From Cryptosporangium phraense (GTDB lineage: Bacteria > Actinomycetota > Actinomycetes > Mycobacteriales > Cryptosporangiaceae), in NCBI RefSeq assembly GCF_006912135.1, contig NZ_VIRS01000012.1:1-64000 (forward strand): a stretch of DNA of 64,000 nt, given 5' to 3'. The notes under the pieces are model-generated. The model saw nothing but the letters and a program-made list of their open reading frames with translations, did no database searches and was not told the DNA's origin. A program made the translations under genes and the position numbers. Shown here in pieces: positions 50,949 to 61,372 of the stretch (position 1 is the first letter of the stretch; every line of letters begins with the position of its first letter).

Positions 50949-51608
50949 TCAGCCTTGCTTCACGAGGTTCGCGGCGAACTGCGCGGCCCTCGGAACCGAC
51001 TGGCCGTCGAACGCGTACGTCAGATGCGCGAAAGAGTTCGAGCCGTTCCCGCACACCGGGTCACCGGTCGCGCACTGGTCGAGCGCCTTCTGGCCGTACA
51101 ACTGACTCGCCGAATTGATCGTCTGGCGGAACAACCGCAGCGGATTACCGAAAACCGTCACGGCCTTCACGCGCGGCGCCAGGTTCGTCGGAATGGTGCC
51201 GCCGCGCCCGAGGGACGTCGGGATCCCGATCGCGATGTCGGTCACGCTCGCACCCTGCGAATAGCCACCGATCACGAACGAGGTGTTCGGGCACGCGGCC
51301 GCGACCTCTTCGATGTGGTTGCTCATGTCGGTGGCGCCCGGCCCGGCGCTGGTCTGAGCGATGTCCGCGGCGTAGTCGACGGCGTACGAGTCGACGGTCA
51401 GCCCGCGCAACTGTTGCTGGATCGCGCTGACCAACGGCCGTCCGACGATGCCGAGGCCGGGCGCTTCCGTGCTCCCCCGGGCGAACACGACCTGGACGTC
51501 GGAGCAGGCGGCGGTGGCGGGCGACGCGACCACGGCGAGCCCGGTGAAGCTCGTTGCGGTCACGGCTACTGCGGTGAGGATGCGGCGAACCGCGAGAGAA
51601 ATCTTCAT
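50949..51608 (-). CDS. Secreted cutinase
   Basis: The 219-residue serine esterase has a signal peptide (about 1-34, ending in ATAA) and the cutinase fold with VFARGSTEAPGLGIVG, the nucleophile elbow GGYSQGASV (Ser117), DPVCGNG (Asp183) and AHLTY (His195), which form the catalytic triad. Cys pairs 35/106 and 179/186 match the family disulfides. It hydrolyses ester bonds in cutin, lipids or polyesters outside the cell. The ATG has AGGAGGG just upstream. It is a single-gene unit with its own terminator. Confidence 0.92.
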   Translation of the reverse strand: MKISLAVRRILTAVAVTATSFTGLAVVASPATAACSDVQVVFARGSTEAPGLGIVGRPLVSAIQQQLRGLTVDSYAVDYAADIAQTSAGPGATDMSNHIEEVAAACPNTSFVIGGYSQGASVTDIAIGIPTSLGRGGTIPTNLAPRVKAVTVFGNPLRLFRQTINSASQLYGQKALDQCATGDPVCGNGSNSFAHLTYAFDGQSVPRAAQFAANLVKQG

Positions 51609-51811
51609 TGGCCCTCCTGTTGACTGGCCAAATCAACGTAAGAAGATTTCGCCGCCCCCAGGATCGGCAAGATTGCCGGTGGGAACCTTAATTCCGGTTA
51701 ATCGTCGAATGCGTCATGCAGCATGATTGTGCACCCGCCAGAGAGAATCCATCAGCGCGCCGAATTACCGCGAATCCGTGAACCTTTTCCGCAATTCTCC
51801 ACAATCGACAT

Positions 51812-52396
51812 TCAGCCCAGCGAGTCCAGATCGAGGGTCACCGGAAACGGCACGTCGGTGGTGAACTTTCCCCCTTCGACGGTCCGCACGATCTCGGGCC
51901 CACCCTCGACCGAGAGTCGATATTCAGTCAACGTGAGGCCTCGGTCGATTCGCCACATGGCCGGAATTCCGAGTGCGGCGTAGTACCGGGGCTTGTGCTC
52001 CCGGTCGGTGACGATCGAGGACGGAGACACCACCTCGACGACCAGCTGCACGACCTCCGGGCGCGAGTACGGCGGCGCCTCTTCGGAGCGCAGGGCGCGA
52101 GGCGCGACGGTCACGTCCGGCACCAGAGCCTGTTCGACGCGGTCACCGTCGCCGCCGGCCCATCGAACCTCCGGTTCGACGTACGCCCACACGCCGGGCG
52201 GAGCCGCGGCGACCAGCGCGTTTCGAACCTCTACAGCGACGTCGAGATGCCAATGATGAGGGCGGGGGCTCACTACCAGGTTCCCATCGACGATTTCGAT
52301 CCGGTACGGAAGGTCGTACGGGAGCGCGTCGAGGAAGTCGTTGGTCCATCGGCCGTCGACAGGCAGGGGAATCGAATAGCGCGACTCAGCGCTCAT
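51812..52396 (-). CDS. Uma2-family (DUF820) restriction-endonuclease-like protein
   Basis: The 194-residue product matches the Uma2/DUF820 family: PYRIEIVDGNLVVSPRPHHW, EPEVRWAGGD, ALVPDVTVAP and VVQLVVEVVSPSSIVTDREH, with PD-(D/E)xK-type acidic residues (PDV, VEVVSP) and KPRYYAALGIPAMWRID. These proteins are numerous in actinobacteria and cyanobacteria and have no settled role. The ATG at 52396 has CGAGGAGGTCAGG just before it, which decides the start. Its stop lies 203 bp from the cutinase start; that gap shows no gene. Confidence 0.85.
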   Translation of the reverse strand: MSAESRYSIPLPVDGRWTNDFLDALPYDLPYRIEIVDGNLVVSPRPHHWHLDVAVEVRNALVAAAPPGVWAYVEPEVRWAGGDGDRVEQALVPDVTVAPRALRSEEAPPYSRPEVVQLVVEVVSPSSIVTDREHKPRYYAALGIPAMWRIDRGLTLTEYRLSVEGGPEIVRTVEGGKFTTDVPFPVTLDLDSLG

Positions 52397-52520
52397 CCTG
52401 ACCTCCTCGAGCAGCCGGCTGCGCACGGAGGTAGCGCCGTGCACCGCATCGTCACAGGGCAGGCTATCCGGCTCTAAGGGTTGCGCTCGCATTCGCCAAC
52501 TCTTACACACGAGCCACCCA

Positions 52521-52576
52521 GCAGCAACCGCAACTGCTGCGGCGAGGCGAGATCTGCTGGTAACACGGCGCGGTTA
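52521..52576 (+). promoter_or_regulatory. Control elements upstream of the urease operon
   Basis: The 223-bp gap before ureA contains a hairpin GCAGCA-ACCGCAAC-TGCTGC (52521-52540) and an inverted pair TAAC (52561-52564) / GTTA (52573-52576) about 45 bp before the start. Urease operons of actinobacteria are often under GlnR, whose boxes contain GTNAC and GAAAC; the match here (GTAAC) is partial. Confidence 0.25.
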
Positions 52577-52619
52577 GGCTCCCCGCGGACTGGGCGGCCG
52601 AGGATCAAGGACGAACGCT

Positions 52620-52922
52620 GTGCACCTGACCCCGCACGAGCAGGAACGGCTGCTCATCTCGTACGCAGCCGACCTGGCGCAACGACGTCGCCAGCGCGGT
52701 CTGCGCCTGAACTACCCCGAGGCGGTCGCGGTCATCACGTCGTTCCTGATGGAAGCCGCCCGGGACGGACGCACGGTGTCCGACCTGATGGAAGCCGGGC
52801 GCCACGTGCTCGGCCGTGACGACGTCATGGACGGCGTCCCCGAGATGCTCGAGGAGGTGCAGGTGGAAGCGACTTTCCCGGACGGGACCAAGCTGGTCAC
52901 GGTCCACCACCCGATCCCATGA
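52620..52922 (+). CDS. ureA: Urease subunit gamma
   Basis: The 100-residue product shows the urease gamma pattern: [55 protein letters not shown], and [20 protein letters not shown]. It is the smallest structural subunit of the trimer with UreB and UreC. The GTG start is weakly preceded by AAGGACG. It overlaps ureB by ATGA. Confidence 0.97.
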   Translation: MHLTPHEQERLLISYAADLAQRRRQRGLRLNYPEAVAVITSFLMEAARDGRTVSDLMEAGRHVLGRDDVMDGVPEMLEEVQVEATFPDGTKLVTVHHPIP

Positions 52923-53250
52923 CCGGGATCATTCCCGGCGAGATCATCGTCGCCACCGACCCGGTGCCTCTCCTCGAAGGCCGGGAGCGCAAGAACCTAG
53001 AGGTCACGAACACCGCCGACCGCCCGATCCAGATCGGCAGCCACTACCACTTCGCCGCGGTCAACACCGGCCTGAGCTTCGACCGCCGGGCCGCCTGGGG
53101 TTACCGCCTGGCGATCCCGTCCGGCACCGCGGTCCGGTTCGAGCCCGGCGTCGTCCGCGAGGTCGACCTGGTCGCGATCGCCGGCCGACGCGACATCCCG
53201 GGGCTGCGACCCGAGTTCGCCGGCCTCCTCGACGAGCGAGGCCCCGAGGC

Positions 53251-53254
<4 letters not shown>
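52919..53254 (+). CDS. ureB: Urease subunit beta
   Basis: The 111-residue product begins [20 protein letters not shown] and contains [40 protein letters not shown] and the C-terminal [14 protein letters not shown], all typical of UreB. It overlaps both neighbours by ATGA, which keeps subunits in equal ratio. Confidence 0.97.
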
Positions 53255-54972
<1,718 letters not shown>

Positions 54973-54980
54973 CGGTTCCG

Positions 54981-55706
54981 ATGCGCCAAGCCCTCCTGCT
55001 CCTCGCCGACTCCCGGCTGCCGGCCGGGGCCCACGCCCACAGCGGCGGGGTCGCCCCGGCCGTCGACGAGGGCCTGATCAGCGGCGATCTCGCCGACGTC
55101 GTCGAGTTCCTGCGCGGTCGCCTCCACACCGCCGGCCTCCTCGCCGCCGCCGTGGCCGCCCGAGCCTGCCACCTGGCCGCAGCCACCCCCGCCCCGACAG
55201 AGGCCCGGCCCGCAGCCGCGAGCCCCGCGCCGGGCGCGGCCGCGGCCGACGCGACCTGGGCGGAGCTCGACGCCGCCGTCGACGCGCGTACCCCCTCGCC
55301 GGCCCAGCGCCAGACCTCCCGCGCCCAAGGACGAGCCCTCCTCCGCGTCGCCCGCCAGGCCTTCCCGCACCCGGCCCTGCAGACCCTGGGCACCCATCCC
55401 CACCACCCGATCGCCCTCGGCGTCGCCGTCCACGCCGCACACGGCACCCCCCACGAAGCCGCCGCCCTGGCCGTCGCCGCGAGCATCAACGGCCCCGCCT
55501 CCGCCGCCGTCCGCCTGCTCGGCCTGGACCCACTCGCCCTCACCGCCGCGCACGCGGCCCTGACCCCGACGGCGGACGCGGTCGCCACCGAAGCCGCCCA
55601 GTACGCCGACCGCCCCACGGACGCGCTCCCCGCGCCGTCCGCTCCCCTACTGGACCTGCTCGCGCAGGCCCACGCCCGTTCGGAGGTGCGTCTCTTTGCT
55701 TCCTGA
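54981..55706 (+). CDS. ureF: Urease accessory protein UreF
   Basis: The 241-residue, Ala-rich product fits Ure[21 protein letters not shown] at the start, [20 protein letters not shown] in the middle, [15 protein letters not shown] and a C-terminal [11 protein letters not shown] ending. UreF joins UreD and UreG to deliver nickel and gates GTPase activity. A Pro/Ala insert near 70-90 lengthens it. It overlaps ureG by 11 bp. Confidence 0.92.
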   Translation: MRQALLLLADSRLPAGAHAHSGGVAPAVDEGLISGDLADVVEFLRGRLHTAGLLAAAVAARACHLAAATPAPTEARPAAASPAPGAAAADATWAELDAAVDARTPSPAQRQTSRAQGRALLRVARQAFPHPALQTLGTHPHHPIALGVAVHAAHGTPHEAAALAVAASINGPASAAVRLLGLDPLALTAAHAALTPTADAVATEAAQYADRPTDALPAPSAPLLDLLAQAHARSEVRLFAS

Positions 55707-56418
55707 TGCCCACACCCTCGCGCACGCCAACGGCGAACCGCACGACCACGACGTCTTCGAACAGCACGCGCCGCTCACCGGCGAACTCGCGCCGAAGACG
55801 ACGAAGCGCGCGTTCCGCGTCGGCGTCGGCGGCCCGGTCGGCTCCGGCAAGACCGCGCTGGTCGCCGCGCTCTGCCGCACGCTCGGCCCGGAGCTGCAGC
55901 TCGGCGTCGTCACGAACGACATCTACACGACCGAGGACGCCGACTTCCTGAAGAAGTCCGGCGTGCTCGCCCCCGAGCGCATCGCCGCGGTCGAGACCGG
56001 ATGCTGCCCGCACACCGCGGTCCGCGACGACATCGCCGCCAACCTCGACGCCGTCGAAGGGCTGGAGGAGTCGTTCGCCCCGCTCGAGCTCGTCCTCGTC
56101 GAGAGCGGCGGCGACAACCTCACGATGACGTTCAGCCGCGGGCTCGTCGACGTCCAACTGTTCGTCCTGGACGTCTCCGGAGGAGACAAGGTGCCGCGCA
56201 AGGGCGGACCCGGGGTCACCGGGTCCGACCTGCTCGTCATCAACAAGACCGACCTGGCGCCGCTCGTCGGCGCCGACCTCGGCGTGATGGACCGGGACGC
56301 GGCCGCGGTGCGCCGCGGCAAGCCGGTCGTGTTCCAGTCGCTGCGGGAGGAGCCGTCGGCCGCGACGGTGGCCGGCTGGATCCGCGAGGCCCGCGACCGG
56401 TGGCTGCGTGAGGGCTAG
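55696..56418 (+). CDS. ureG: Urease accessory GTPase UreG
   Basis: The 240-residue product has a P-loop [11 protein letters not shown] (Lys52), [12 protein letters not shown], the metal-binding [13 protein letters not shown] (Cys-Pro-His) and a G4 motif INKTDLAP. The N-terminus is His-rich ([20 protein letters not shown]), possibly storing nickel since no UreE is encoded. The TTG start at 55696 was chosen because GGAGGTG lies about 7 bp upstream and it overlaps ureF. Confidence 0.95.
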   Translation: MLPDAHTLAHANGEPHDHDVFEQHAPLTGELAPKTTKRAFRVGVGGPVGSGKTALVAALCRTLGPELQLGVVTNDIYTTEDADFLKKSGVLAPERIAAVETGCCPHTAVRDDIAANLDAVEGLEESFAPLELVLVESGGDNLTMTFSRGLVDVQLFVLDVSGGDKVPRKGGPGVTGSDLLVINKTDLAPLVGADLGVMDRDAAAVRRGKPVVFQSLREEPSAATVAGWIREARDRWLREG

Positions 56419-57145
56419 CGCGCGGGCGGTCGCCGAACTCGTCGGCGACCGTACGGTCCTGCGGACGCTGAAGTCCCAGCCGCCGATCGTGCTGCGCCAG
56501 ACCGACCGCGGGCTCACGATGGTCACCGGCGCGGCCGGACCGCTCGGCGGCGACCGCACCGACCTCACGGTCTCGGTCGGCGACGGCGCGTCCCTCGACG
56601 TCGGCTCGGCCGGCGCCTCGCTGGCCCTGCCCGGGGCGCACGGCGGGTCCAGCGAGGCACTCGTGTCGCTGCACGTCGGCGCGAACGCGTCGCTGCGCTG
56701 GGAACCGCAGCCGCTGGTGGTCGCGACCGGCGCCGATCACGTCGCGACGCTCGACGTCTCGCTCCACGAGTCGGCCCGCCTCACGCTCGTCGAGACGCTC
56801 GTGCTCGGCCGCCATGCCGAGGAGCCCGGCCGTCTGCGCACCCGCTGGCGCGTCCGCCGCGCCGGTCGCACGCTGCTCGCCCAGGATCTCGAGATCGGCA
56901 CCGGCGCCCCCCGCGGGTGGGACGGTCCCGCCGTGCTGGGCGGCGCCCGCGTCGTCGCGACGGCCCTCGCCGTCGATCCCTTCCGGTCTCTCGATCACGC
57001 CGCCCGGCGGAACACCGAACCCGAGGTCCGGTGCGAGGTCATGCCGCTAGCCGACCTCTCTGCGGTAGTGATCACGGCCGTGGGGCCGGACACGGTCCGG
57101 GTAGGACGGGCGCTCGGGGCCTTGACGGAGACCGTCTCGCAGTAA
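56408..57145 (+). CDS. ureD: Urease accessory protein UreD
   Basis: The 245-residue product has the UreD/UreH pattern ([60 protein letters not shown]). It scaffolds nickel delivery to UreC with UreF and UreG. The GTG start overlaps ureG by 11 bp. Its stop lies inside the operator of the next gene. The operon order is ureABCFGD, with ureE absent. Confidence 0.93.
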   Translation: MRASARAVAELVGDRTVLRTLKSQPPIVLRQTDRGLTMVTGAAGPLGGDRTDLTVSVGDGASLDVGSAGASLALPGAHGGSSEALVSLHVGANASLRWEPQPLVVATGADHVATLDVSLHESARLTLVETLVLGRHAEEPGRLRTRWRVRRAGRTLLAQDLEIGTGAPRGWDGPAVLGGARVVATALAVDPFRSLDHAARRNTEPEVRCEVMPLADLSAVVITAVGPDTVRVGRALGALTETVSQ

Positions 57146-57157
57146 ACACTTACTGCG
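57138..57157. promoter_or_regulatory. TetR operator at the start of its own gene
   Basis: CGCAGTAA-ACAC-TTACTGCG is a perfect 8-bp palindrome that overlaps the end of ureD and reaches the tetR start codon. It shares the core AGTAAANNNTTAC with two copies before the efflux gene at 57787-57821. Autoregulation by the TetR is likely. Confidence 0.75.
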
Positions 57158-57756
57158 TGAGCGAGAGCAGAGAGGCCCTCCTTGCGGCCGCCGCCGAGGA
57201 GTTCGCGCAGTACGGGCTGCACGGTGCTCGGATCCGCGCGATCGTCGCCCGCGCCGGCGTCAACGAGCGCATGATCTACCACCACTTCGGCAGCAAGGAA
57301 GGCCTGTACGGAGCGGTCATGGACGAGCAGCGCCGGGCCATCGCGGAGGCGTGGTGGCCGGCCCTGGAGAAGGCTCGGGAGATGGAGCCGCTCGAGGGCA
57401 TGCGGTACGTGCTCCGGTCGTCGCTCGACCTGGCGATCGCCCACCCGCACCGGTCGGCGCTGTTCCTGCAGGAGCAACTGGCCGGGCACTTCGGCACGTT
57501 GCATCCGACCTCGCCCGAGCAGTTGCCCGCGCAGATCCGGGAGCTGTACGAGCGAGGGCAGCGCGACGGCGTCTTCCGGAAGGACCTGCCGTTCGTCCTG
57601 GCCTACAGCACGGCGATCGGCTCGATCATGGCGATGGGCGCCACGAGCGCGAAGTCGTTCGAGTTCCTGGCCCCGGTCCTGGCGATGGGCGAGGACCGGG
57701 CGAAGGAGCTGGTGATCGACCAGTTCGTGCAGGGAATGACCCCGCCTTCCAACTGA
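57157..57756 (+). CDS. TetR-family regulator of the DHA2 efflux gene
   Basis: The 199-residue product has a TetR helix-turn-helix (LLAAAAEEFAQYGLHGARIR, then GVNERMIYHHFGSKEGLYGA) and a C-terminal ligand-binding domain. It sits directly upstream of a DHA2 efflux gene, and matching palindromes lie before both genes. It probably represses itself and the pump until a ligand is bound. The GTG start lies at the edge of its operator. Confidence 0.88.
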   Translation: MSESREALLAAAAEEFAQYGLHGARIRAIVARAGVNERMIYHHFGSKEGLYGAVMDEQRRAIAEAWWPALEKAREMEPLEGMRYVLRSSLDLAIAHPHRSALFLQEQLAGHFGTLHPTSPEQLPAQIRELYERGQRDGVFRKDLPFVLAYSTAIGSIMAMGATSAKSFEFLAPVLAMGEDRAKELVIDQFVQGMTPPSN

Positions 57757-57786
57757 ATTCCCCGCTGCTTTTTTGACGTGCAGTCT

Positions 57787-57821
57787 GCAGTAAATGTTTA
57801 CCGCGCAGTAAATGTTTACCG
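57787..57821. promoter_or_regulatory. Two tandem TetR operators before the efflux gene
   Basis: GCAGTAAATGTTTACCG occurs twice in direct repeat, at 57787-57803 and 57805-57821, 18 bp apart. Each contains the palindrome GTAAA-TG-TTTAC, matching the site at 57138-57157. Confidence 0.75.
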
Positions 57822-57838
57822 ATCCGAAGGAGAGGACC

Positions 57839-59293
57839 GTGACCGTCACGGAGGACAACAGCAAGCTGACGCCCGAGCTCCTGAAGCTCGCCGGCGTCAT
57901 CATGCTCGGCGCGATCATGATGCAGCTCGACGTCACGATGATGTCGATCGCGACGAACACGCTGATCAACGACTTCCACACCACGCTCTCGACGTTCCAG
58001 TGGGTCAGCACCGGCTACCTGCTGTCGATGGCGAGCGTCATCCCGATCGCCGGGTGGGCGCTGGAACGCTACGGCGCCCGGACGATGTGGATGTTCACGC
58101 TCGTGGTGTTCCTGCTCGGCTCGGTGCTGTGCGGGATGGCCTGGTCGATCGGCAGCCTGATCGTGTTCCGGGTGATCCAGGGCATCGGCGCCGGCATGAT
58201 CCTCCCGCTGGCCCAGTCGATCCTGGCGATCGCCGCCGGACCGGAGCGGCTCGGGCGGGTGATGGCGACGATCGGTCTCCCCGCGCTGCTCGGCCCGGTT
58301 CTGGGGCCGATCCTCGGTGGGCTCATCGTCACGAACCTGTCGTGGCGCTGGATCTTCTACGTCAATCTGCCGATCTGCGCGCTCGCGCTGCTGCTCGCGC
58401 CGCGGTTCCTGCCCCGGATCGCACCCGGGGCCGCGCGCACCCCGCTGGACGTGCTCGGGCTGGTGCTGCTCGCGCCGGCGTTCGCGGCGATGATCTACGG
58501 CTTCGCCGAGGCCGGACGCAACGGCAGCTTCTCCGACGTCGCGGTCATCGGGCCGGTCGTCGGGGGGCTGGCCCTGCTGGTGCTGTTCACGCTGCACTCG
58601 ATCCGCCGGGGTGCCCGGGCGCTGATCGACGTCCGGTTGTTCCGGGTGCGCTCGTTCGCCGCCGCGGCCGGGCTGATCGTCGTCGCCAGCGGCGTCATGT
58701 TCGGGGCGCTGGGCCTGCTGCCGCTCTACTACCAGCAGGTCCGGGCCGAGGACGCGCTGCACACCGGGTTGCTGCTGATCCCGCTGGGGCTCGGGATGGG
58801 CTCGTCGCTGGTGGTCGCCGGGCGGCTCGCCGACCGGTTCCCGGCCGGTCCGATCGCGTTGGTCGGCCTGGTGCTCGGGGGGCTCGGAGGGCTGGCCTAC
58901 ACCGCGCTCGGTGCGGGCACGAGCTACGTGCTGATCGGGCTGGCCGAGGTGTTGAGCGGGATCGGCATCGGCGCGGTGCTCGTGCCGGTGATGAGCGCGG
59001 CCCTGCGCGGGCTGTCCCCGGAGGCGATTCCGCGGGCCAGCGTGTCGGTGCGGATCTTCCAGCAGCTCGGGGCGTCGCTCGGGAGCGCGGTGCTGTTCGT
59101 CGCGCTGCAGCGTCAGATCACCGATCGGGTGTCGGCGACCGGCCCGACTCCCGACGCGCTGGCGTCGTCGTTCGGCTCGACGTTCTGGTGGATAGTCGCG
59201 TTCGCCGCGGTCGCGGTCGTCCCCGCGCTGTTCCTGCCGTTCCGTCGGCGGCGAGCCGTCCAACCGTCCACGGAGGAGCTGACGACGGTGTGA
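57839..59293 (+). CDS. DHA2-type multidrug efflux transporter (MFS)
   Basis: The 484-residue membrane protein has about 14 hydrophobic helices and MFS/DHA2 motifs: MLGAIMMQLDVTMMSIATNT (motif D1-like), GWALERYGARTMW (motif A), RVIQGIGAGMILPLAQS (motif B), and GLPALLGPVLGPILGGLIV (motif C of antiporters). It likely exports drugs or metabolites using the proton gradient. The GTG at 57839 has GAAGGAGAGG just before it and was preferred to an ATG nine codons upstream, which lies in the operator. Confidence 0.92.
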   Translation: MTVTEDNSKLTPELLKLAGVIMLGAIMMQLDVTMMSIATNTLINDFHTTLSTFQWVSTGYLLSMASVIPIAGWALERYGARTMWMFTLVVFLLGSVLCGMAWSIGSLIVFRVIQGIGAGMILPLAQSILAIAAGPERLGRVMATIGLPALLGPVLGPILGGLIVTNLSWRWIFYVNLPICALALLLAPRFLPRIAPGAARTPLDVLGLVLLAPAFAAMIYGFAEAGRNGSFSDVAVIGPVVGGLALLVLFTLHSIRRGARALIDVRLFRVRSFAAAAGLIVVASGVMFGALGLLPLYYQQVRAEDALHTGLLLIPLGLGMGSSLVVAGRLADRFPAGPIALVGLVLGGLGGLAYTALGAGTSYVLIGLAEVLSGIGIGAVLVPVMSAALRGLSPEAIPRASVSVRIFQQLGASLGSAVLFVALQRQITDRVSATGPTPDALASSFGSTFWWIVAFAAVAVVPALFLPFRRRRAVQPSTEELTTV

Positions 59294-59303
59294 GCTCCGG
59301 CGC

Positions 59304-59329
59304 CCCGGGCCTCCGCGCGGAGGCCCGGG
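59304..59329. terminator. Bidirectional terminator between MFS and SDR genes
   Basis: CCCGGGCCTCC (59304-59314) and GGAGGCCCGGG (59319-59329) form a perfect 11-bp stem with a GCGC loop, in the 46-bp gap between convergent genes. It is the only convergent pair with a short gap and a clear terminator. Confidence 0.85.
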
Positions 59330-59339
59330 CCGCCGTGGG

Positions 59340-60059
59340 TCAGGCCAGGGAGACCAGGCGGGCGCCGCCGTCGGACTCCAGGACCGTGCCGGTGAGGTTG
59401 CGGTTCGTGGCCGCCAGCACGACGGCCTCGGCGACGTCGTCCGCGGACGCGACCCGACGGGCCGGCAGCACTCCGGCGATCTGGTCGAACAGCGCCCGGC
59501 GGGCGTCGTCCGGGGTGCTGCTCCACCAGGGGGTGTCGACGAGCCCGGGCGAGACCGCGTTGACACGGATCGGCGCCAGCTCGACCGCGAGCGGCCGAAC
59601 GAGCCCCTCGACCGCGGCGTTCAACGCCGACAGACCAGCGGTGCCGGGCATCCCCATCCGCGCCGACGACGCACTGACCAGCGTGATCGACCCGTCCGCG
59701 GACAGCTGCGGCAGCACGGCCTTGATCGCGCCGAGATGGACCCAGAACTTGGCGTCGAACGCCCGGCGCAGAACGTCGAGGTCGAGGTCGGCGACCGGGC
59801 CCATCCCCTCGGCCCCGCTGACCGTGACGACCAGCCAGTCGATCGTGTTCACCGACGCGGCCAGGTCGCCCAGCGCGGTCGGGTCGGCGGCGTCGGAGCG
59901 GTGACCGATCAGGTCGGGGTCGGTGGCGGCGAGATCGTCGAGACGACGCTTGTCGCGCCCGCTGACGTGGACGGTCGCGCCGAGCGCGCGCAGTTGCCGG
60001 GCCGTGGCCAGGCCGATGCCGGACGTGCCACCGAGAACGAGTGCTGTCTTTCCAGGCAT
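59340..60059 (-). CDS. SDR-family protein lacking the YxxxK catalytic pair
   Basis: The 239-residue product has the NAD(P)-binding start TALVLGGTSGIGLATARQLR, a NNAG-like region replaced by VTVSGAEG, the Ser region SASSARMGMPG, and the C-terminal VNAVSPGLVDTPWW. Where classical SDRs have Tyr-x-x-x-Lys it reads LSALN (Leu143, Asn147). So catalysis by the standard mechanism is unlikely unless other residues take over. It is divergent from a tetR gene and ends near the terminator. Confidence 0.8.
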   Translation of the reverse strand: MPGKTALVLGGTSGIGLATARQLRALGATVHVSGRDKRRLDDLAATDPDLIGHRSDAADPTALGDLAASVNTIDWLVVTVSGAEGMGPVADLDLDVLRRAFDAKFWVHLGAIKAVLPQLSADGSITLVSASSARMGMPGTAGLSALNAAVEGLVRPLAVELAPIRVNAVSPGLVDTPWWSSTPDDARRALFDQIAGVLPARRVASADDVAEAVVLAATNRNLTGTVLESDGGARLVSLA

Positions 60060-60087
60060 GCGGGGACTCCCAATTTCGAACCGTCGC

Positions 60088-60101
60088 GTCTCGTTTTAGA
60101 C
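60088..60101. promoter_or_regulatory. Small inverted repeat between SDR and tetR genes
   Basis: GTCT-CGTTTT-AGAC lies 7 bp before the tetR start, in the 49-bp divergent gap. It may be part of the operator of this TetR, which would control the SDR gene. Confidence 0.3.
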
Positions 60102-60108
60102 TAGCCCC

Positions 60109-60696
60109 ATGACGGCCGGACGCAAGCGGAGCGAGGAGAGCCGGAGCGCGATCCTCACCGGTGCGGTCGAGCTAGTCCGCGAGATCGGCTACGGCCGGTT
60201 GACGATCGAGGGCATCGCGGCCCGGGCCGGCGTCGGCAAGCAGACGATCTACCGGTGGTGGCCGTCGCGGGCCGACGTGCTGTTCGAGGCGCTCGCGACC
60301 CACGCCGACCTGGAGATCTCGGCCGACGACCACGGGTCGTACCGGGCCGACCTGCGCGCGTTCCTGTCGGAGTCGTTCGCGCTGGCCGAGGCGTCCGGGG
60401 TGGCGGAGATCCTGCGGCCGCTGATGGCCGAGGCACAGCTCGACCCGGCGTTCGGCGACCGGTTCCGGGACGCGTTCCTGACCCGTCGGCGGGCGGCGCT
60501 GCGCCGGGTGCTGGACCGGGCCGCGGAGCGCGGCGACCTCCCGGCGCAGCCGCCGCCGGACCTGGTGATCGACGTCGTGTTCGGCGTGCTCTGGTACCGG
60601 GTGCTCGCGACCCGCGAACCGCTGGTGCCCACGCTCGCCGACGAGCTCACCGAACTGCTGGCTCCAGCAGCGTCGCCAGCGCCGGGTGCTCGATGA
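60109..60696 (+). CDS. TetR-family regulator
   Basis: The 195-residue product has a TetR DNA-binding domain (ILTGAVELVREIGYGRLTIE, then VGKQTIYRWWPSRADVLFEA) and a TetR_C_16-like domain ending in RVLATREPLVPTLADELTEL. It is divergent from the SDR gene, likely its target. The 3' end overlaps by 50 bp the convergent ArsR gene. Confidence 0.88.
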   Translation: MTAGRKRSEESRSAILTGAVELVREIGYGRLTIEGIAARAGVGKQTIYRWWPSRADVLFEALATHADLEISADDHGSYRADLRAFLSESFALAEASGVAEILRPLMAEAQLDPAFGDRFRDAFLTRRRAALRRVLDRAAERGDLPAQPPPDLVIDVVFGVLWYRVLATREPLVPTLADELTELLAPAASPAPGAR

Positions 60697-61330
60697 GGCT
60701 GCGCGGGGACGGGCCGGGCGTCAGCAGGCCGCGCCGGACGAACGTCCGGAGGATCTCGCCGCCGAGCGCGCCGCCGAGGTGCGGGCGGCCGGCGGTGGCG
60801 TCGAGGCAGCCGATGGCGAGCTTCCGCCGTCCGACGTCCGGGTAGTCGACGTCGAGCCGCTCCAGGGCTGCGGCCAGGCCGTCGCCGGGGGTGAGCACGG
60901 ACTCGGCGTCCGGGCCGGGGATCAGGGCGCCCTCCGCGACCAGCCGGTCTAGCAGCCGGACGCCAGCGTCGCCGGCCAGGTGGTCGTAGCAGGTCCGGGC
61001 CCGGGCGAACGCCGAGAGCTCGCCCTCGTCGCCCGGGGTTCTGGCGCTCGGGGCGCCGACGTCCAGGGCCAGTGACTCCACGGCCGCGATCAGCGCGCGG
61101 ACGGCGTCCGGATCGGTGACGTCGTAACGGGTGGAACGGCCCTCGCGCGACGTCCGGACCAGACCGGACGCGCGCAGCGCGGCGAGGTGGTTACCGAGGC
61201 GGGAGGGGGTGAGGCCGAGTCGCTCGGCCAGCGCGGACTGAGCGGACGGACCCCGGGTGGCGAGCAGGCGCAGGACCTCGAAGCGGATCGGGTCACCGAC
61301 CGCGCCCAGTACGTCCGCCAGGTCCGCCAT
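60647..61330 (-). CDS. ArsR-type winged-helix regulator
   Basis: The 227-residue product has an ArsR-like winged helix (VLGAVGDPIRFEVLRLLATR, LTPSRLGNHLAALRASGLVR, TSREGRSTRYDV) and a C-terminal domain of unknown type, larger than the usual ArsR. No metal-binding Cys motif of ArsR/SmtB is seen. It is divergent from an MFS gene with a 37-bp gap, so it probably controls that transporter. The ATG at 61330 was chosen; a GTG six codons upstream is possible. Confidence 0.83.
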   Translation of the reverse strand: MADLADVLGAVGDPIRFEVLRLLATRGPSAQSALAERLGLTPSRLGNHLAALRASGLVRTSREGRSTRYDVTDPDAVRALIAAVESLALDVGAPSARTPGDEGELSAFARARTCYDHLAGDAGVRLLDRLVAEGALIPGPDAESVLTPGDGLAAALERLDVDYPDVGRRKLAIGCLDATAGRPHLGGALGGEILRTFVRRGLLTPGPSPRSLIEHPALATLLEPAVR

Positions 61331-61356
61331 GGTTTGATCCTGCCCCACAACGACAA

Positions 61357-61372
61357 TTCATGCATTCATGAA
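61357..61372. promoter_or_regulatory. Inverted repeat over the MFS start codon
   Basis: TTCATG-CATT-CATGAA lies in the 37-bp gap between the ArsR-type and MFS genes and covers the MFS ATG (61368-61370). It is a likely ArsR operator that could block the promoter or a leaderless start. Confidence 0.5.

Noticed and set aside
50037-51118. Long open frames on both strands in the repeat region
   Set aside because: They result from extreme GC content without stops. Products are Arg/Ala/Gly/Pro strings with no domain, no ribosome site and no consistent codon bias.
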